Positions 5,776-14,008 of a stretch of 23,247 bases of DNA are shown piece by piece. Position numbers and translations under genes: made by a program. This stretch comes from Ferroglobus sp964463865 (GTDB lineage: Archaea; Halobacteriota; Archaeoglobi; Archaeoglobales; Archaeoglobaceae): positions 1 through 23,247 of the forward strand of contig CAYXDX010000020.1 in assembly GCA_964463865.1 (NCBI GenBank), given 5' to 3'. Position 1 is the first letter of the stretch, and every line of letters begins with the position of its first letter. The notes beneath the pieces are model-generated. The model did not search any database. It was not told where the DNA came from and worked only from the letters and a program-made list of their open reading frames with translations.

Positions 5776-5803
5776 ACAAACGCGACACTTTCGAGCTCGA
5801 AGC

Positions 5804-5813
5804 TATTTTAATA
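5804..5813 (+). promoter_or_regulatory. TATA box for the nitroreductase gene
   Basis: TATTTTAATA lies about 26 nt upstream of ATG 5835, which predicts a leaderless mRNA and decides the start codon in favour of 5835 over the upstream TTG at 5772. Confidence 0.5.
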
Positions 5814-5834
5814 GTTACAGCCTTATCGGGAAAC

Positions 5835-6440
5835 ATGGGTTGCGTATATGAACTCGCGAGAAGGAGAAGAAGCGTAAGGAAGTTCAGGCTGGAGACTTTC
5901 GATTTGAAGCTGATACTGGAGTGTATCGACGTCGCAAAGGAGTCTCCGTCTGGAAGTAACGCCCAGCCGTGGCACTTCGTCGTGGTAAGGGACGGGAAGC
6001 TGAAGGAGGAGCTTAGAGAGGTCTGCGAGAAAGGTGAGAGGGTGTTTTACTCGAGAGTTAGAGGCGAGTTGGCGGAGTGGTTGAGGAGCAGGGGTTTGAG
6101 CTGGAAAAAGCCCTTTTTGACAGAAGCGCCTTACGTGATAGCAGTCTTCTCGAAAAAGAAGGCACCTTACTCGAGGGAATCGGTCTGGATAGCTGTCGGA
6201 TACCTGCTTCTGGCTCTGGAGGAAAAAGGGTTGGCGAGCTTAACTTACACTCCACCGAACAGGGAGGAGGTGGCAGAACTTTTAAAGTGCCCCGACGACT
6301 ACAGGTTGGAAGTTCTGATTCCGGTAGGGTTTTCTGCAGACGATAAGGAGAAAGAGCCGAGAAAAAGCATCGAAGAAATTACGAGCGTCGATTACTTTGG
6401 AAGAAGTTTAAGGGACTCAGAAACATCTTGGGAGGTGTGA
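5835..6440 (+). CDS. Nitroreductase-family flavoprotein
   Basis: A 201-residue member of the nitroreductase (FMN) family. The N-terminal FMN phosphate-binding motif is RRRRSVRKF (9-17), the second is SPSGSNAQPWHFVVVRD (about 37-53), then APYVIAVF and a helix WIAVGYLLLALEEKGLASL, ending in the usual EVLIPVGF strand. Such enzymes use NAD(P)H to reduce nitro compounds, quinones or flavins, or act in cofactor synthesis; the natural substrate is unknown. The ATG at 5835 gives the canonical short N-terminus; a TTG at 5772 would overlap the methyltransferase stop and add 21 unrelated residues. The PhzF-like gene starts 2 nt after its stop, so the two are one unit. Confidence 0.85.
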   Translation: MGCVYELARRRRSVRKFRLETFDLKLILECIDVAKESPSGSNAQPWHFVVVRDGKLKEELREVCEKGERVFYSRVRGELAEWLRSRGLSWKKPFLTEAPYVIAVFSKKKAPYSRESVWIAVGYLLLALEEKGLASLTYTPPNREEVAELLKCPDDYRLEVLIPVGFSADDKEKEPRKSIEEITSVDYFGRSLRDSETSWEV

Positions 6441-6442
6441 GC

Positions 6443-7279
6443 GTGAGGTTTTACATAGTTGACGTTTTTGCGATAAGGAAGTATACCGGAAATCAGCTCG
6501 CAGTCTTCAGAGACGCGAGTAGCCTGGCAGATGAAGAGATGCAGCAAATTGCGAAGGAGATGAACTACTCGGAAACGACGTTCATAGTGTCGGAAAAAGA
6601 TTTCGAGGTGAGGATATTCACTCCGGAGAAGGAGGTGCCGTTCGCCGGACATCCCACTCTCGGAACGGCTTACGTAATAATGGAGGAAATTCTGGGCGGA
6701 GAGGTGAGCGAAGTCGTTCTGAAGCTGAAAGTTAGCGAAATACCGGTGAGGACTGAAGACGGAGTTTTGTGGATGAGACAGAAACCACCGAAATTCGGCA
6801 AGACGTTTTCAGCGAGAACGCTTTCGAAAGTTCTTGGAATCGACGAGAGCGAGATAGACGGAAGGTATCCGATACAGGAGGTTTCCACAGGCCTGCCTTT
6901 CATAATCGTTCCGGTTAAGAATCTCGACAGCTTAGGGAGGATAAGGATAAACAGGGAGGAGTATTTCAAACTCGTGGAGACGACGGATGCGAAGGCTATT
7001 TTGACGTTCTGTCCGGAAACGAGAGGGGATAACCACCTGAGCGTGAGAGTTTTCGCGGAATACTACGGGGTTCCGGAAGATCCAGCAACGGGAAGTGCGA
7101 ACGGGTGTTTAGCTGGCTACCTTGCGAGATACAGATATTTCGGTAGCGAGGAGATAGATATAAGAGTCGAACAGGGTTACGAGGTTGGGAGACCGTCGCT
7201 CCTGTTCCTTAGGGCGAAAGGAAGCGTCGTGGAGGTTGGAGGAAGAGTCGTGATGGTCGCGAGGGGCGAATTCGTTTAG
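6443..7279 (+). CDS. PhzF-family isomerase/epimerase
   Basis: A 278-residue member of the phenazine-biosynthesis PhzF family (diaminopimelate epimerase fold, two similar halves). Visible features are YTGNQLAVF (about 14-22), the catalytic Glu44 in NYSETTFIV, FAGHPTLGTAYV (H70), and EDPATGSANGCLAGYL in the second half. The family catalyses proton-shift isomerisations; most archaeal members have no known substrate, and no phenazine genes are present. I choose the GTG at 6443, because GGAGGTG (6431-6437) precedes it by 5 nt and the TTG at 6428 lies within the end of the nitroreductase gene, upstream of that site. Confidence 0.85.
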   Translation: MRFYIVDVFAIRKYTGNQLAVFRDASSLADEEMQQIAKEMNYSETTFIVSEKDFEVRIFTPEKEVPFAGHPTLGTAYVIMEEILGGEVSEVVLKLKVSEIPVRTEDGVLWMRQKPPKFGKTFSARTLSKVLGIDESEIDGRYPIQEVSTGLPFIIVPVKNLDSLGRIRINREEYFKLVETTDAKAILTFCPETRGDNHLSVRVFAEYYGVPEDPATGSANGCLAGYLARYRYFGSEEIDIRVEQGYEVGRPSLLFLRAKGSVVEVGGRVVMVARGEFV

Positions 7280-7290
7280 GTGCGATTAAG

Positions 7291-7298
7291 TTTTTAAG
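7291..7298 (+). promoter_or_regulatory. TATA box for the phosphopantothenate synthetase operon
   Basis: TTTTTAAG lies about 27 nt upstream of ATG 7322 in the 42-nt gap after the PhzF gene. It predicts a leaderless mRNA that starts the three-gene housekeeping operon. Confidence 0.45.
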
Positions 7299-7321
7299 TT
7301 CGTCTGCAACTTTTCGAGCGT

Positions 7322-8068
7322 ATGGAAATTCCGAAGTCTCATCCGAGGTACCTTTCGCTGGTGACGAGGGAGAAGATCGTAAAGGGCGTCGAGGAAGGTG
7401 TGGCGGTTTTGCAGGGCCTCATAGCTCACGGTAGGGGAGAAGCTTTCGACTACATCCTTGGAGAGAAAACTCACGACTTTGCCGTCGAGGCTGAAAAGGC
7501 CGCCGTATCACTCTTAAAGCTCGCGAAGAATCCCGTAATATCGGTTAACGGAAATGCGGCAAGTTTAGTTCCTAAAGAACTTGCAGAACTTTCGGAAGTT
7601 TTAAACGCTCCGCTCGAAGTAAACGTGTTTCACTACTCGAAGGAGAGGGTCGAGAGGATAGCGAAGAAGCTCGAAAAATACGGAGCTACCGTCTACTACA
7701 GAGGCGACGCAACTCTTGAGGGGTTGGAGCACGCGAGAAGGATTGTTGATAGCAGAGGGATTTACAGGGCGGACGCAGTTTTGGTTCCGCTTGAGGACGG
7801 AGACAGGTGTGAGATTCTGAAAAAGCACGGAAAGAAGGTCGCTGCGATCGATTTAAACCCTCTTTCGCGAACGGCGAGAATGGCAGACATAACGATCGTG
7901 AACAACATAGTCAGGGCGATACCGGAGATGGTGGAGTTCGCTGAAGAGATAGACGAGGAAGAAGCGAGAAAAATTCTCGAGAGGTTCGATAACAAAGTCG
8001 TTTTAAAGAGGGCGATCGAAACGATAAGGGATTACCTCACGAAAATGGCGGAGGAGGTCATGAAATGA
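7322..8068 (+). CDS. 4-phosphopantoate--beta-alanine ligase (phosphopantothenate synthetase)
   Basis: A 248-residue archaeal phosphopantothenate synthetase (formerly DUF137), the full family length. It joins 4-phosphopantoate and beta-alanine with ATP, replacing the bacterial PanC/PanK order in archaeal CoA synthesis. The conserved start IPKSHPRYLSLVTREKIVKG, the segment GLIAHGRGEAFDYILGEKTHD, NPVISVNGNAASL, NVFHYSKERVERI, LVPLEDGDRCEIL and DLNPLSRTARMADITIVNN are all present. It is the first gene of a unit with hisD and aspS; its ATGAAATGA end overlaps the hisD start. Assignment is firm from these motifs. Confidence 0.92.
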   Translation: MEIPKSHPRYLSLVTREKIVKGVEEGVAVLQGLIAHGRGEAFDYILGEKTHDFAVEAEKAAVSLLKLAKNPVISVNGNAASLVPKELAELSEVLNAPLEVNVFHYSKERVERIAKKLEKYGATVYYRGDATLEGLEHARRIVDSRGIYRADAVLVPLEDGDRCEILKKHGKKVAAIDLNPLSRTARMADITIVNNIVRAIPEMVEFAEEIDEEEARKILERFDNKVVLKRAIETIRDYLTKMAEEVMK

Positions 8069-9237
8069 ACCTTGAGGAGTGCATCGAAAAAGTGAAACCC
8101 ATAGTTGAAAAAGTCAAAAACGAAGGGGATAAAGCTCTTTACGAGCTGACGGAAAAGTTCGACGGTGTCAGGCTCGATTACATAAGGGTTCCGGAGGAAA
8201 AGGTAGACGAAGCGTACGAAAAGGTCAGCGACGAGCTGATAGACGCTCTTGAGGTCGCGAAGGAAAACATAGAAAAGTTTCACAGAGTTACTGCTCCGGA
8301 GAGCATAAGAGTCGATTACGGCGACGCGATACTCGGAAAAATCTACGTTCCGATAGAAAAAGCGGGACTATACATTCCGGGAGGGAGAGCGAGCTATCCC
8401 TCTACGGCTTTAATGACGGTAATTCCCGCGAGAGTCGCTGGAGTTGATAAAGTCGTCGCGTGCACCCCGCCGTCGAAGGAGGGTGTAAATCCCGTCACTC
8501 TCGTAGCCCTCGACATAGCTGGAGTGGACGAAATATACGCCGTGGGAGGAGCTCAGGCGATAGCGGCCATGGCTTACGGAACGGAGAGCGTGGAGAAGGT
8601 GGACAAGATCGCCGGACCGGGAAACATCTACGTCACCGCTGCTAAGCTACTCGTTCAGAAGGACGTGGCGATAGACATGCCTGCTGGTCCCTCCGAAGTT
8701 TTAGTAATCGCTGACGAGACGGCGAATCCGGACTTCATCGCTTACGACTGCGCAGCTCAACTCGAACACGATCCGCTATCCAAAGCTTACCTCGTGACGA
8801 CCTCGAAGGAACTCGCCGAAGAAGTCAGGAAGAAAGTTTCGGAGCTTGTAAGTCAGGGAGAATTCAAGGTCTTCGTCGTGAAGAACTTGGACGAGGCTTT
8901 CGACGTCGCAAACAGGATAGCGCCGGAGCACCTCTGCATCTTTACGAAAAACGCATTGAAGCAGCTCGGGAAGGTTAGAAACGCTGGAAGCGTTTTCATC
9001 GGAGAGTTTTCGCCTGTCGCAGCCGGTGATTACGCGAGCGGAACGAACCACGTTTTGCCAACTGGCGGATACGCGAGAGTTTACTCCGGTCTGAGCACTG
9101 AAACGTTTATGAAGCACATCACTTATCAAATGCTCTCGAAAGAAGCTCTCGAAAGGTTGGCGGATACTATTGTAAAACTCGCGAGAGCTGAGGGGTTGGA
9201 ACTTCACGCAAAGTCTGTGGAGGAGAGGTTGAAATGA
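8065..9237 (+). CDS. hisD: Histidinol dehydrogenase
   Basis: A 390-residue histidinol dehydrogenase, slightly shorter than the roughly 430-residue bacterial forms. It oxidises L-histidinol to L-histidine with two NAD in the last step of histidine synthesis. Motifs in order are AGLYIPGGRASYPSTALMTV, AVGGAQAIAAMAYG, KIAGPGNIYVTAAK, DMPAGPSEVLVIAD, the zinc ligands Gln and His in CAAQLEHDPLS, RIAPEHL, AAGDYASGTNHVLPTGG with the Asp ligand, and the C-terminal His in LELHAKSVEE. All zinc ligands known for the family are therefore visible. No other his gene is nearby. It overlaps both neighbours by 4 nt (ATGA), so translation is coupled. Confidence 0.96.
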   Translation: MNLEECIEKVKPIVEKVKNEGDKALYELTEKFDGVRLDYIRVPEEKVDEAYEKVSDELIDALEVAKENIEKFHRVTAPESIRVDYGDAILGKIYVPIEKAGLYIPGGRASYPSTALMTVIPARVAGVDKVVACTPPSKEGVNPVTLVALDIAGVDEIYAVGGAQAIAAMAYGTESVEKVDKIAGPGNIYVTAAKLLVQKDVAIDMPAGPSEVLVIADETANPDFIAYDCAAQLEHDPLSKAYLVTTSKELAEEVRKKVSELVSQGEFKVFVVKNLDEAFDVANRIAPEHLCIFTKNALKQLGKVRNAGSVFIGEFSPVAAGDYASGTNHVLPTGGYARVYSGLSTETFMKHITYQMLSKEALERLADTIVKLARAEGLELHAKSVEERLK

Positions 9238-10523
9238 GGAAGTTCACGGGAGAAATTACGGAGGAGGATTTTGGGAAAAAAGTTCTGCTCTACGGGTGGG
9301 TTCACGAGATTAGAGACCTCGGCGGACTCGTTTTCGTGATATTGAGGGACAGAGAGGGCTTCGCTCAGATAACGCTCCCGAAGAAAAAGGTGGATCCGGA
9401 AGTCTTCGCGAGAGCGAAGAAGGTCAGAAGAGAGAGCGTCGTTAAGGTCGTGGGCGTCGTAAAGAAGGAGGAGAAAGCTCCGAACGGATTCGAGATAATT
9501 CCAGAGGAGTTCGAAGTTCTTAACGAGGCGGACGCACCGCTCCCCCTCGACGTAACGGAAAAAGTCCCGGCTGAGCTCGACACGAGGCTCGACCACCGCT
9601 ACCTTGACCTGAGAAAGCCCAGAGTGTTTGCCATATTCAAAATTAGAAGCGAGGTGCTGAATGCGGTCAGGGAGTTCTTCCACGAGCGAGGGTTTATAGA
9701 GGTCAACACGCCGAAGATAGTTTCCACGGCTACCGAAGGTGGAACTGAGCTGTTTCCGATATCTTACTTCGAGAGAGAAGCTTTTCTGAACCAGAGCCCC
9801 CAGCTGTACAAACAAACTCTGATGGCCGCGGGCTTCGACAGGGTGTTCGAGATCGGTCCGATTTTTAGAGCCGAGGAACACAACACGGTCAGACACCTCA
9901 ACGAAGCCACTTCGATAGACATAGAGGTCAGCTTTACGGACCACGAGGGGGTTATGAAGGTCCTCGAAGACCTCGTGGTCTTCATTCATGAGAAAGTGCT
10001 CGAAAACTGTCAGAAGCAGCTTGAGTGGGTAAAAGCAAATCTTGAAGTTCCCGAGAAGCCTTTCGAAAGGATAACCTACGACGAGGCGATAGAGATAGTG
10101 TCGAAGAAGGAGGAAGTGCCCTGGGGAGAAGACCTGTCCACGGCCGCGCTGAAGACTCTTGCTGAGCACTTCGGAGGCTACTACTTCATAACCGACTGGC
10201 CTACCGAGAGCAAGCCGTTTTACGCGATGCCATACGAGGACAGGCCAGAAGTTTGCAAGAGCTTCGACCTGATGAAGGGGTGGCTCGAACTCGCGAGCGG
10301 TGCTCAGAGAATACACAAATACGACCTGCTCGTGGAAAGGATAAAAGCACAGGGGCTTGAGCCGGAGAGCTTCGGTTTTTACCTCGAAGCGTTCCGTTAC
10401 GGTATGCCTCCGCACGCGGGCTGGGGACTCGGAGTTGAAAGGCTGTTGATGGCGATGCTTAACCTCAAGAACATTCGCGAAGCCGTTCTTTTCCCGAGAG
10501 ACAGGCAGAGGCTCGTGCCTTAG
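9234..10523 (+). CDS. aspS: Aspartyl-tRNA synthetase, archaeal type, probably non-discriminating
   Basis: A 429-residue class II synthetase of the archaeal/eukaryal AspRS type. An N-terminal OB-fold anticodon-binding domain (about 1-100, GWVHEIRDLGGLVFVILRD) precedes the catalytic core. Motif 1 lies around HERGFIEVNTPKIV, motif 2 around FRAEEHNTVRHLNEATSIDIE, and motif 3 is GWGLGVERLLM with the terminal FPRDRQRLVP. Positions that separate discriminating from non-discriminating archaeal AspRS (W26 and K85 in Thermococcus) are His24 and Pro83 here, the non-discriminating state. It would charge both tRNA-Asp and tRNA-Asn with Asp, leaving Asn-tRNA to an amidotransferase (GatCAB), not in this window. 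It overlaps hisD by 4 nt and ends the operon; a T-run follows. Confidence 0.96.
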   Translation: MRKFTGEITEEDFGKKVLLYGWVHEIRDLGGLVFVILRDREGFAQITLPKKKVDPEVFARAKKVRRESVVKVVGVVKKEEKAPNGFEIIPEEFEVLNEADAPLPLDVTEKVPAELDTRLDHRYLDLRKPRVFAIFKIRSEVLNAVREFFHERGFIEVNTPKIVSTATEGGTELFPISYFEREAFLNQSPQLYKQTLMAAGFDRVFEIGPIFRAEEHNTVRHLNEATSIDIEVSFTDHEGVMKVLEDLVVFIHEKVLENCQKQLEWVKANLEVPEKPFERITYDEAIEIVSKKEEVPWGEDLSTAALKTLAEHFGGYYFITDWPTESKPFYAMPYEDRPEVCKSFDLMKGWLELASGAQRIHKYDLLVERIKAQGLEPESFGFYLEAFRYGMPPHAGWGLGVERLLMAMLNLKNIREAVLFPRDRQRLVP

Positions 10524-10533
10524 GTCTAAACAC

Positions 10534-10544
10534 TTTTTTGTTTT
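10534..10544 (+). terminator. T-rich terminator after aspS
   Basis: TTTTTTGTTTT begins 11 nt after the aspS stop codon, as expected for intrinsic archaeal termination. Confidence 0.5.
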
Positions 10545-10558
10545 GTAACTTAGCAACA

Positions 10559-10568
10559 CTTAAATTTT
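10559..10568 (+). promoter_or_regulatory. TATA box for the 10590 gene
   Basis: CTTAAATTTT lies about 27 nt upstream of ATG 10590, predicting a start at or very near the ATG. Confidence 0.45.
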
Positions 10569-10589
10569 AGAAAAACGCAAAAACTTGCT

Positions 10590-10958
10590 ATGCACAATCT
10601 TTACGAACTGAGGAGCAAAGCTTCGAAAGGCTGGGGACTGCTGAGGAGCAAGATCGCGCTCGCCACGATCTCAACTTACTCTGCCATCGTTTTAATTCTT
10701 TACGCGTTGAAGGGCAACTACACGATCAACTTCTTGGGGTATTACTTCATTTTCCTTCTCTTGTGGCTGCTTTTCGTAGCCCTGATCGTTCTATCTTACG
10801 TCTTCTTTTTCCAGTTTATCGCGGACCTGATAAACTTCTTCGCCGAATACTTCAAGTTTTTAGCGGAAAAGCAGGTCATCATCTTCGTAGGCTCGGCTGT
10901 TGTCGGACTGGCGACGGTAATCGTCGTCAACGCAGGTAAAGAAAGTGAAGGGCTATGA
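10590..10958 (+). CDS. Small membrane protein of unknown function
   Basis: A 122-residue protein with about three membrane segments: near 21-40, a long hydrophobic aromatic-rich stretch near 47-75, and 93-112. A basic N-terminus (LRSKASKGWGLLRSK) suggests a cytoplasmic start, and a Phe-rich linker (FIADLINFFAEYFKF) may be an amphipathic helix. I recognise no family. The gene has its own TATA box and converges on the lipoprotein gene, the two stop regions overlapping by 6 nt. Confidence 0.6.
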   Translation: MHNLYELRSKASKGWGLLRSKIALATISTYSAIVLILYALKGNYTINFLGYYFIFLLLWLLFVALIVLSYVFFFQFIADLINFFAEYFKFLAEKQVIIFVGSAVVGLATVIVVNAGKESEGL

Positions 10959-11780
10959 GACTGCACCGCTCAGCATGTCTTCGAGGTCTCCTTCCAGCAC
11001 GAGCTTCACGATTTTTCCGTCTCTTTCGACGTGGCCCGTGTAGGAGTCCGACCCCTCTTTGAGCCTTTTTTCGTAGTCAGTCGCGAACTCTTTCGCGTAA
11101 TCTTCTTTCGAGTATTCGATCACGAAGTCGACTTTCGCGGTGCTTTCGTTAACCTTGCTTACCGCGTATCCTCCGCAGTTCGCCCTCGCGTCGTAGACGA
11201 CGATCGATAGTCCGTAGAGCAGCCCGTTCTCGGGAAGCTTGCTCATCACGTCCTGAACGCACGTGTTTCCGTCAGCGAGAGAAATCTTCTCGCCTTTAAT
11301 TACGTCGATACTCTCCTTGACCCTGTCGTCGAGCCCGATCATTACAAGTCTATCTGAAACAATGGCCACGCTCCTGTATCCGTTCGACCAGATTTCTAAG
11401 CCCTTGTAGTCGCTCTTTTCGTAGCCGGCTTTTTTCAGCACCACTCTCGCGTGGTTGAGGTTGAACTTTCCTCCGATTATTAACAGACTTCCGTAGTATG
11501 CGGCCAGGTAGTCCACGTTGTTCTCCACGCTGAGGAACTCGTAACCAGAATAGTCCTCGAACTTGAATCGGTCTTTTAACTTCTCGAACCACTCTTCGAG
11601 GCTCGCGTCCTCTCTAAATTGCTTGACGTCGTAGTAAATCACTTCGGGGGCGATCGTGGAGTTTGGCAATACCTTTACGACTTCTTCGAATCCACTCGCT
11701 TCGTTAGTGGAGCTGCTACACCCAAGACTCGCGACGGCGATCACTAAGAGCACTACGAATACGGGGAGTGATTTTCTCAT
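10953..11780 (-). CDS. Secreted lipoprotein of unknown function
   Basis: A 275-residue predicted lipoprotein. Residues 1-20 are a signal peptide ending in the lipobox SLGC, with Cys21 as the lipidated residue, followed by a Ser/Thr-rich linker. The mature domain contains a repeating helix-strand pattern (LLIIGGKFNLNHARVVLKKAGYEKSDYKGLEIW, RSVAIVSDRLVMIGLDDRVKESIDVIKG), which looks like a duplicated alpha/beta unit seen in archaeal surface lipoproteins of unknown function. Two Cys in the second half (TCVQDV and ANCGGY) could form a disulfide. AGGTGG precedes the ATG at normal spacing and a TATA box lies about 48 nt upstream, so this mRNA has a short leader, unlike most neighbours. Confidence 0.65.
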   Translation of the reverse strand: MRKSLPVFVVLLVIAVASLGCSSSTNEASGFEEVVKVLPNSTIAPEVIYYDVKQFREDASLEEWFEKLKDRFKFEDYSGYEFLSVENNVDYLAAYYGSLLIIGGKFNLNHARVVLKKAGYEKSDYKGLEIWSNGYRSVAIVSDRLVMIGLDDRVKESIDVIKGEKISLADGNTCVQDVMSKLPENGLLYGLSIVVYDARANCGGYAVSKVNESTAKVDFVIEYSKEDYAKEFATDYEKRLKEGSDSYTGHVERDGKIVKLVLEGDLEDMLSGAVS

Positions 11781-11822
11781 TTTTCCACCTTTCGCGTTAA
11801 ACGACTCAGTTCAGGTCTGGAA

Positions 11823-11833
11823 CATATTTAAAC
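11823..11833 (-). promoter_or_regulatory. TATA box for the lipoprotein gene
   Basis: On the minus strand GTTTAAATATG lies about 48 nt before the ATG, leaving a leader of about 20 nt that contains the AGGTGG ribosome binding site. Confidence 0.45.
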
Positions 11834-11928
11834 TTTTCCTTTGACTGATAAAAAGCGGTGGAACGGAACTTTACAACTAAATTATAGAAATGTGCTGAGG
11901 ATATCAAAGCATGCAGTATGATAAAAAA

Positions 11929-11936
11929 TTTATATC
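11929..11936 (+). promoter_or_regulatory. TATA box for the ABC exporter operon
   Basis: TTTATATC, preceded by an A-run, lies about 26 nt upstream of GTG 11958. It supports that GTG as a leaderless start; no ribosome binding site is present before it. Confidence 0.55.
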
Positions 11937-11957
11937 TCCTTTCAAATTTGCCAATTC

Positions 11958-12635
11958 GTGCCGGCAATCGAAGTGATCGGCTTGAGGAAGAGGTTCGGAA
12001 AAACCGTAGCTCTCGACGGACTGTCGTTTACAGTGGAATACGGAGAAATTTACGCACTGATAGGTCCAAACGGGGCTGGGAAGAGCACGACGCTTAAAAT
12101 ACTTGTGGGTCTGCAAAGGGCAGACGAAGGAGTTGCGAGAGTCGGCGGAATCGACGTCAGGAACAGGGTCGAGATTCTGAAGAGAGTTGGCTACATACCC
12201 GAGGAACCAGCGCTGTTCTCGTATTTGACGGCAAGAGAGGTTCTGGAATACTCTGCGAAGCTTCGCGGAATCGACGACTGCGAGGACAGAATTGAATATT
12301 TGCTCGACATCTTCTCGCTCGACGCAGACAAGGTCGTCGCCGGGATGTCCAAGGGGATGCTGCAAAAACTCGCTGCTTGCGTAGCATTCCTGCACGAACC
12401 CGAGATCCTGATAATGGACGAACCCATGGCAAACATGGATCCGGAGTCGCAGCACGTCTTCAAGAAAGAGGTGAGGAAGATGGGCTCCACGGCTTTAATC
12501 TCTACCCACCAGCTCAGCGAGGTGGAAAAGTTCTGCGACAGAGTGGGTGTGATAAGCAGGGGAAAGCTCGTCGCCGAGGCGAACGTGGAGGAAGTTGGAG
12601 AACTTGAGAGGTTCTTCCTGGAGGTGGCGAGGTGA
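11958..12635 (+). CDS. ABC transporter ATP-binding protein (ABC-2 type)
   Basis: A 225-residue ATPase of the CcmA/ABC-2 exporter class. Walker A is GPNGAGKST (36-44), the Q-loop region is VGYIPEEPALFSYLTARE, the signature is degenerate (MSKGMLQKL in place of LSGGQ, common in this class), Walker B is ILIMDEPMANMD and the switch His is in STHQLSEVEKFCD. It powers the membrane subunit encoded next, with which it overlaps by 4 nt (GTGA). The substrate is unknown. GTG is the first codon after the expected transcription start. Confidence 0.88.
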   Translation: MPAIEVIGLRKRFGKTVALDGLSFTVEYGEIYALIGPNGAGKSTTLKILVGLQRADEGVARVGGIDVRNRVEILKRVGYIPEEPALFSYLTAREVLEYSAKLRGIDDCEDRIEYLLDIFSLDADKVVAGMSKGMLQKLAACVAFLHEPEILIMDEPMANMDPESQHVFKKEVRKMGSTALISTHQLSEVEKFCDRVGVISRGKLVAEANVEEVGELERFFLEVAR

Positions 12636-14008
12636 AGTTCCTCACGGTCGCCAGAGTTCTCATAGCGAATCAGATCAAGGCTTACAGAGTCCACAAGTTC
12701 CTCGTGGTGTTCGACCTGCTGATAATACTTAGCGTTATGCCGATCTTTCTGTTTTCGACGAGCGGAGAGGTGGTTGTGGAGTTGTATCGACTCCTGACGA
12801 GTATCGTCAGCTTGAAAACTCTGAAAGTTCTTTTAGCTTCCGTAATCTCGGCGATAATCTTTTTAACGTCGGCGATGAGGCAGGAGAGACTCGTGGTCGT
12901 GAGGGAGCATTACCCGATACTGATACACCCGATCAGTCTAAGAGACTTCCTGATCGGAAGAGTTTTTGCGGAGGTTTTCGTCTTTCTCAAACTTTCGTTC
13001 GTAACGTTCGCACTATTTTACTCGCTTTCGCACATTTCCGGAAATCTCTTTTCGTCGATACTCGCCTTCGTCGTTTTCGTTCTTGGAGTAGTATATCTCT
13101 CCGCCGTAGCAACGGCTTTGAGCATGCTCGGGCTCAGGTATTTGCTTTTCGCACTTTCGGTTCTATCTCTCGCAGACGCGTTCACGGGCAACGTTACAGC
13201 TTCGTATTTAGCCTACGTCGTTATCGACGCGATTCACAGCTGCTACACTTCTCCGAACCTGCTACCGTTTTTTGTGACCTTTTTACTATCTTTTCTGTTC
13301 CTTTCGATCGTCTCCGAGAAGGTCTCGGTCGACGTCGAACTGATCCGATACGTTCCGAAGAAAGAGGTTAAAAGTTCGAAGGTTGGCGGAACTTTGAAAA
13401 AGGTTCTCCTGGAGCTCACGAGGTCGAAAGTCGTTTACGCTCCGCTCTTTGTGGTCCCTTCGTTTTTCGCCGGAAAATTCGTTGGCAGCTACCTTCCCCG
13501 AAGCTTTTCCAACATCGCGCTGTTTTATACAATCATTCCCGTCGTGAGCTTCATGGACTTTTACGCGATGCAGGAAGCGACGACTCTCTGGTTTTACAGG
13601 GTAAACCATGCTGTTGGAGAGTTCGCGAGGGGCATCATTTTAAAAACGTTCTTGGGCGGAGTGTTAATTCTTTCTCCACTCCTCGCCTTCTTCTTGCCCA
13701 CGGGACTCAACCTGCAGGCAATCTTCGTTGCGGTATCTCTCTTGGCCGTTCTCTCTCCGGGAGTCTCGCTACTGGCGGTAAAAGTCGCTTCGAAGTCGAG
13801 ACCGAGCGTCAGGTTTTCCGGGATGCACGAGAGCAGAGCTGTGGAGCAGGGAATTGCCGCGTTGCACTTCGTTCTGCTCTTATTAGTGATGAGCGCGGTG
13901 GCAACGCTGCTGATGTTTTCGAAGAAACTCGTTCTGCTATTGCTTCTCTCGACTCCCGCTGGTGTTAAAGCTGTCGAAAAGCTTGCAGAGAGGGTGGACG
14001 TCAGATGA
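12632..14008 (+). CDS. ABC transporter membrane subunit
   Basis: A 458-residue membrane protein with roughly ten or more hydrophobic segments in two groups separated by a charged cytoplasmic loop (RYVPKKEVKSSKVGGTLKKV, about residues 232-252). The layout, two sets of segments with helix-loop regions such as HPISLRDFLIGRVFAEVF, fits large ABC-2-like permeases. It starts with GTG overlapping the ATPase stop and ends in ATGA overlap with the third gene, so all three proteins are made together. I cannot name the substrate. Confidence 0.75.
   Translation: MKFLTVARVLIANQIKAYRVHKFLVVFDLLIILSVMPIFLFSTSGEVVVELYRLLTSIVSLKTLKVLLASVISAIIFLTSAMRQERLVVVREHYPILIHPISLRDFLIGRVFAEVFVFLKLSFVTFALFYSLSHISGNLFSSILAFVVFVLGVVYLSAVATALSMLGLRYLLFALSVLSLADAFTGNVTASYLAYVVIDAIHSCYTSPNLLPFFVTFLLSFLFLSIVSEKVSVDVELIRYVPKKEVKSSKVGGTLKKVLLELTRSKVVYAPLFVVPSFFAGKFVGSYLPRSFSNIALFYTIIPVVSFMDFYAMQEATTLWFYRVNHAVGEFARGIILKTFLGGVLILSPLLAFFLPTGLNLQAIFVAVSLLAVLSPGVSLLAVKVASKSRPSVRFSGMHESRAVEQGIAALHFVLLLLVMSAVATLLMFSKKLVLLLLLSTPAGVKAVEKLAERVDVR

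Noticed and set aside
9204..10559. 451-residue open frame antisense to aspS
   Set aside because: It is the mirror of a complete, well-conserved aspS frame. The translated sequence has no recognisable domain and no ribosome binding site or promoter, and its length results from codon bias.
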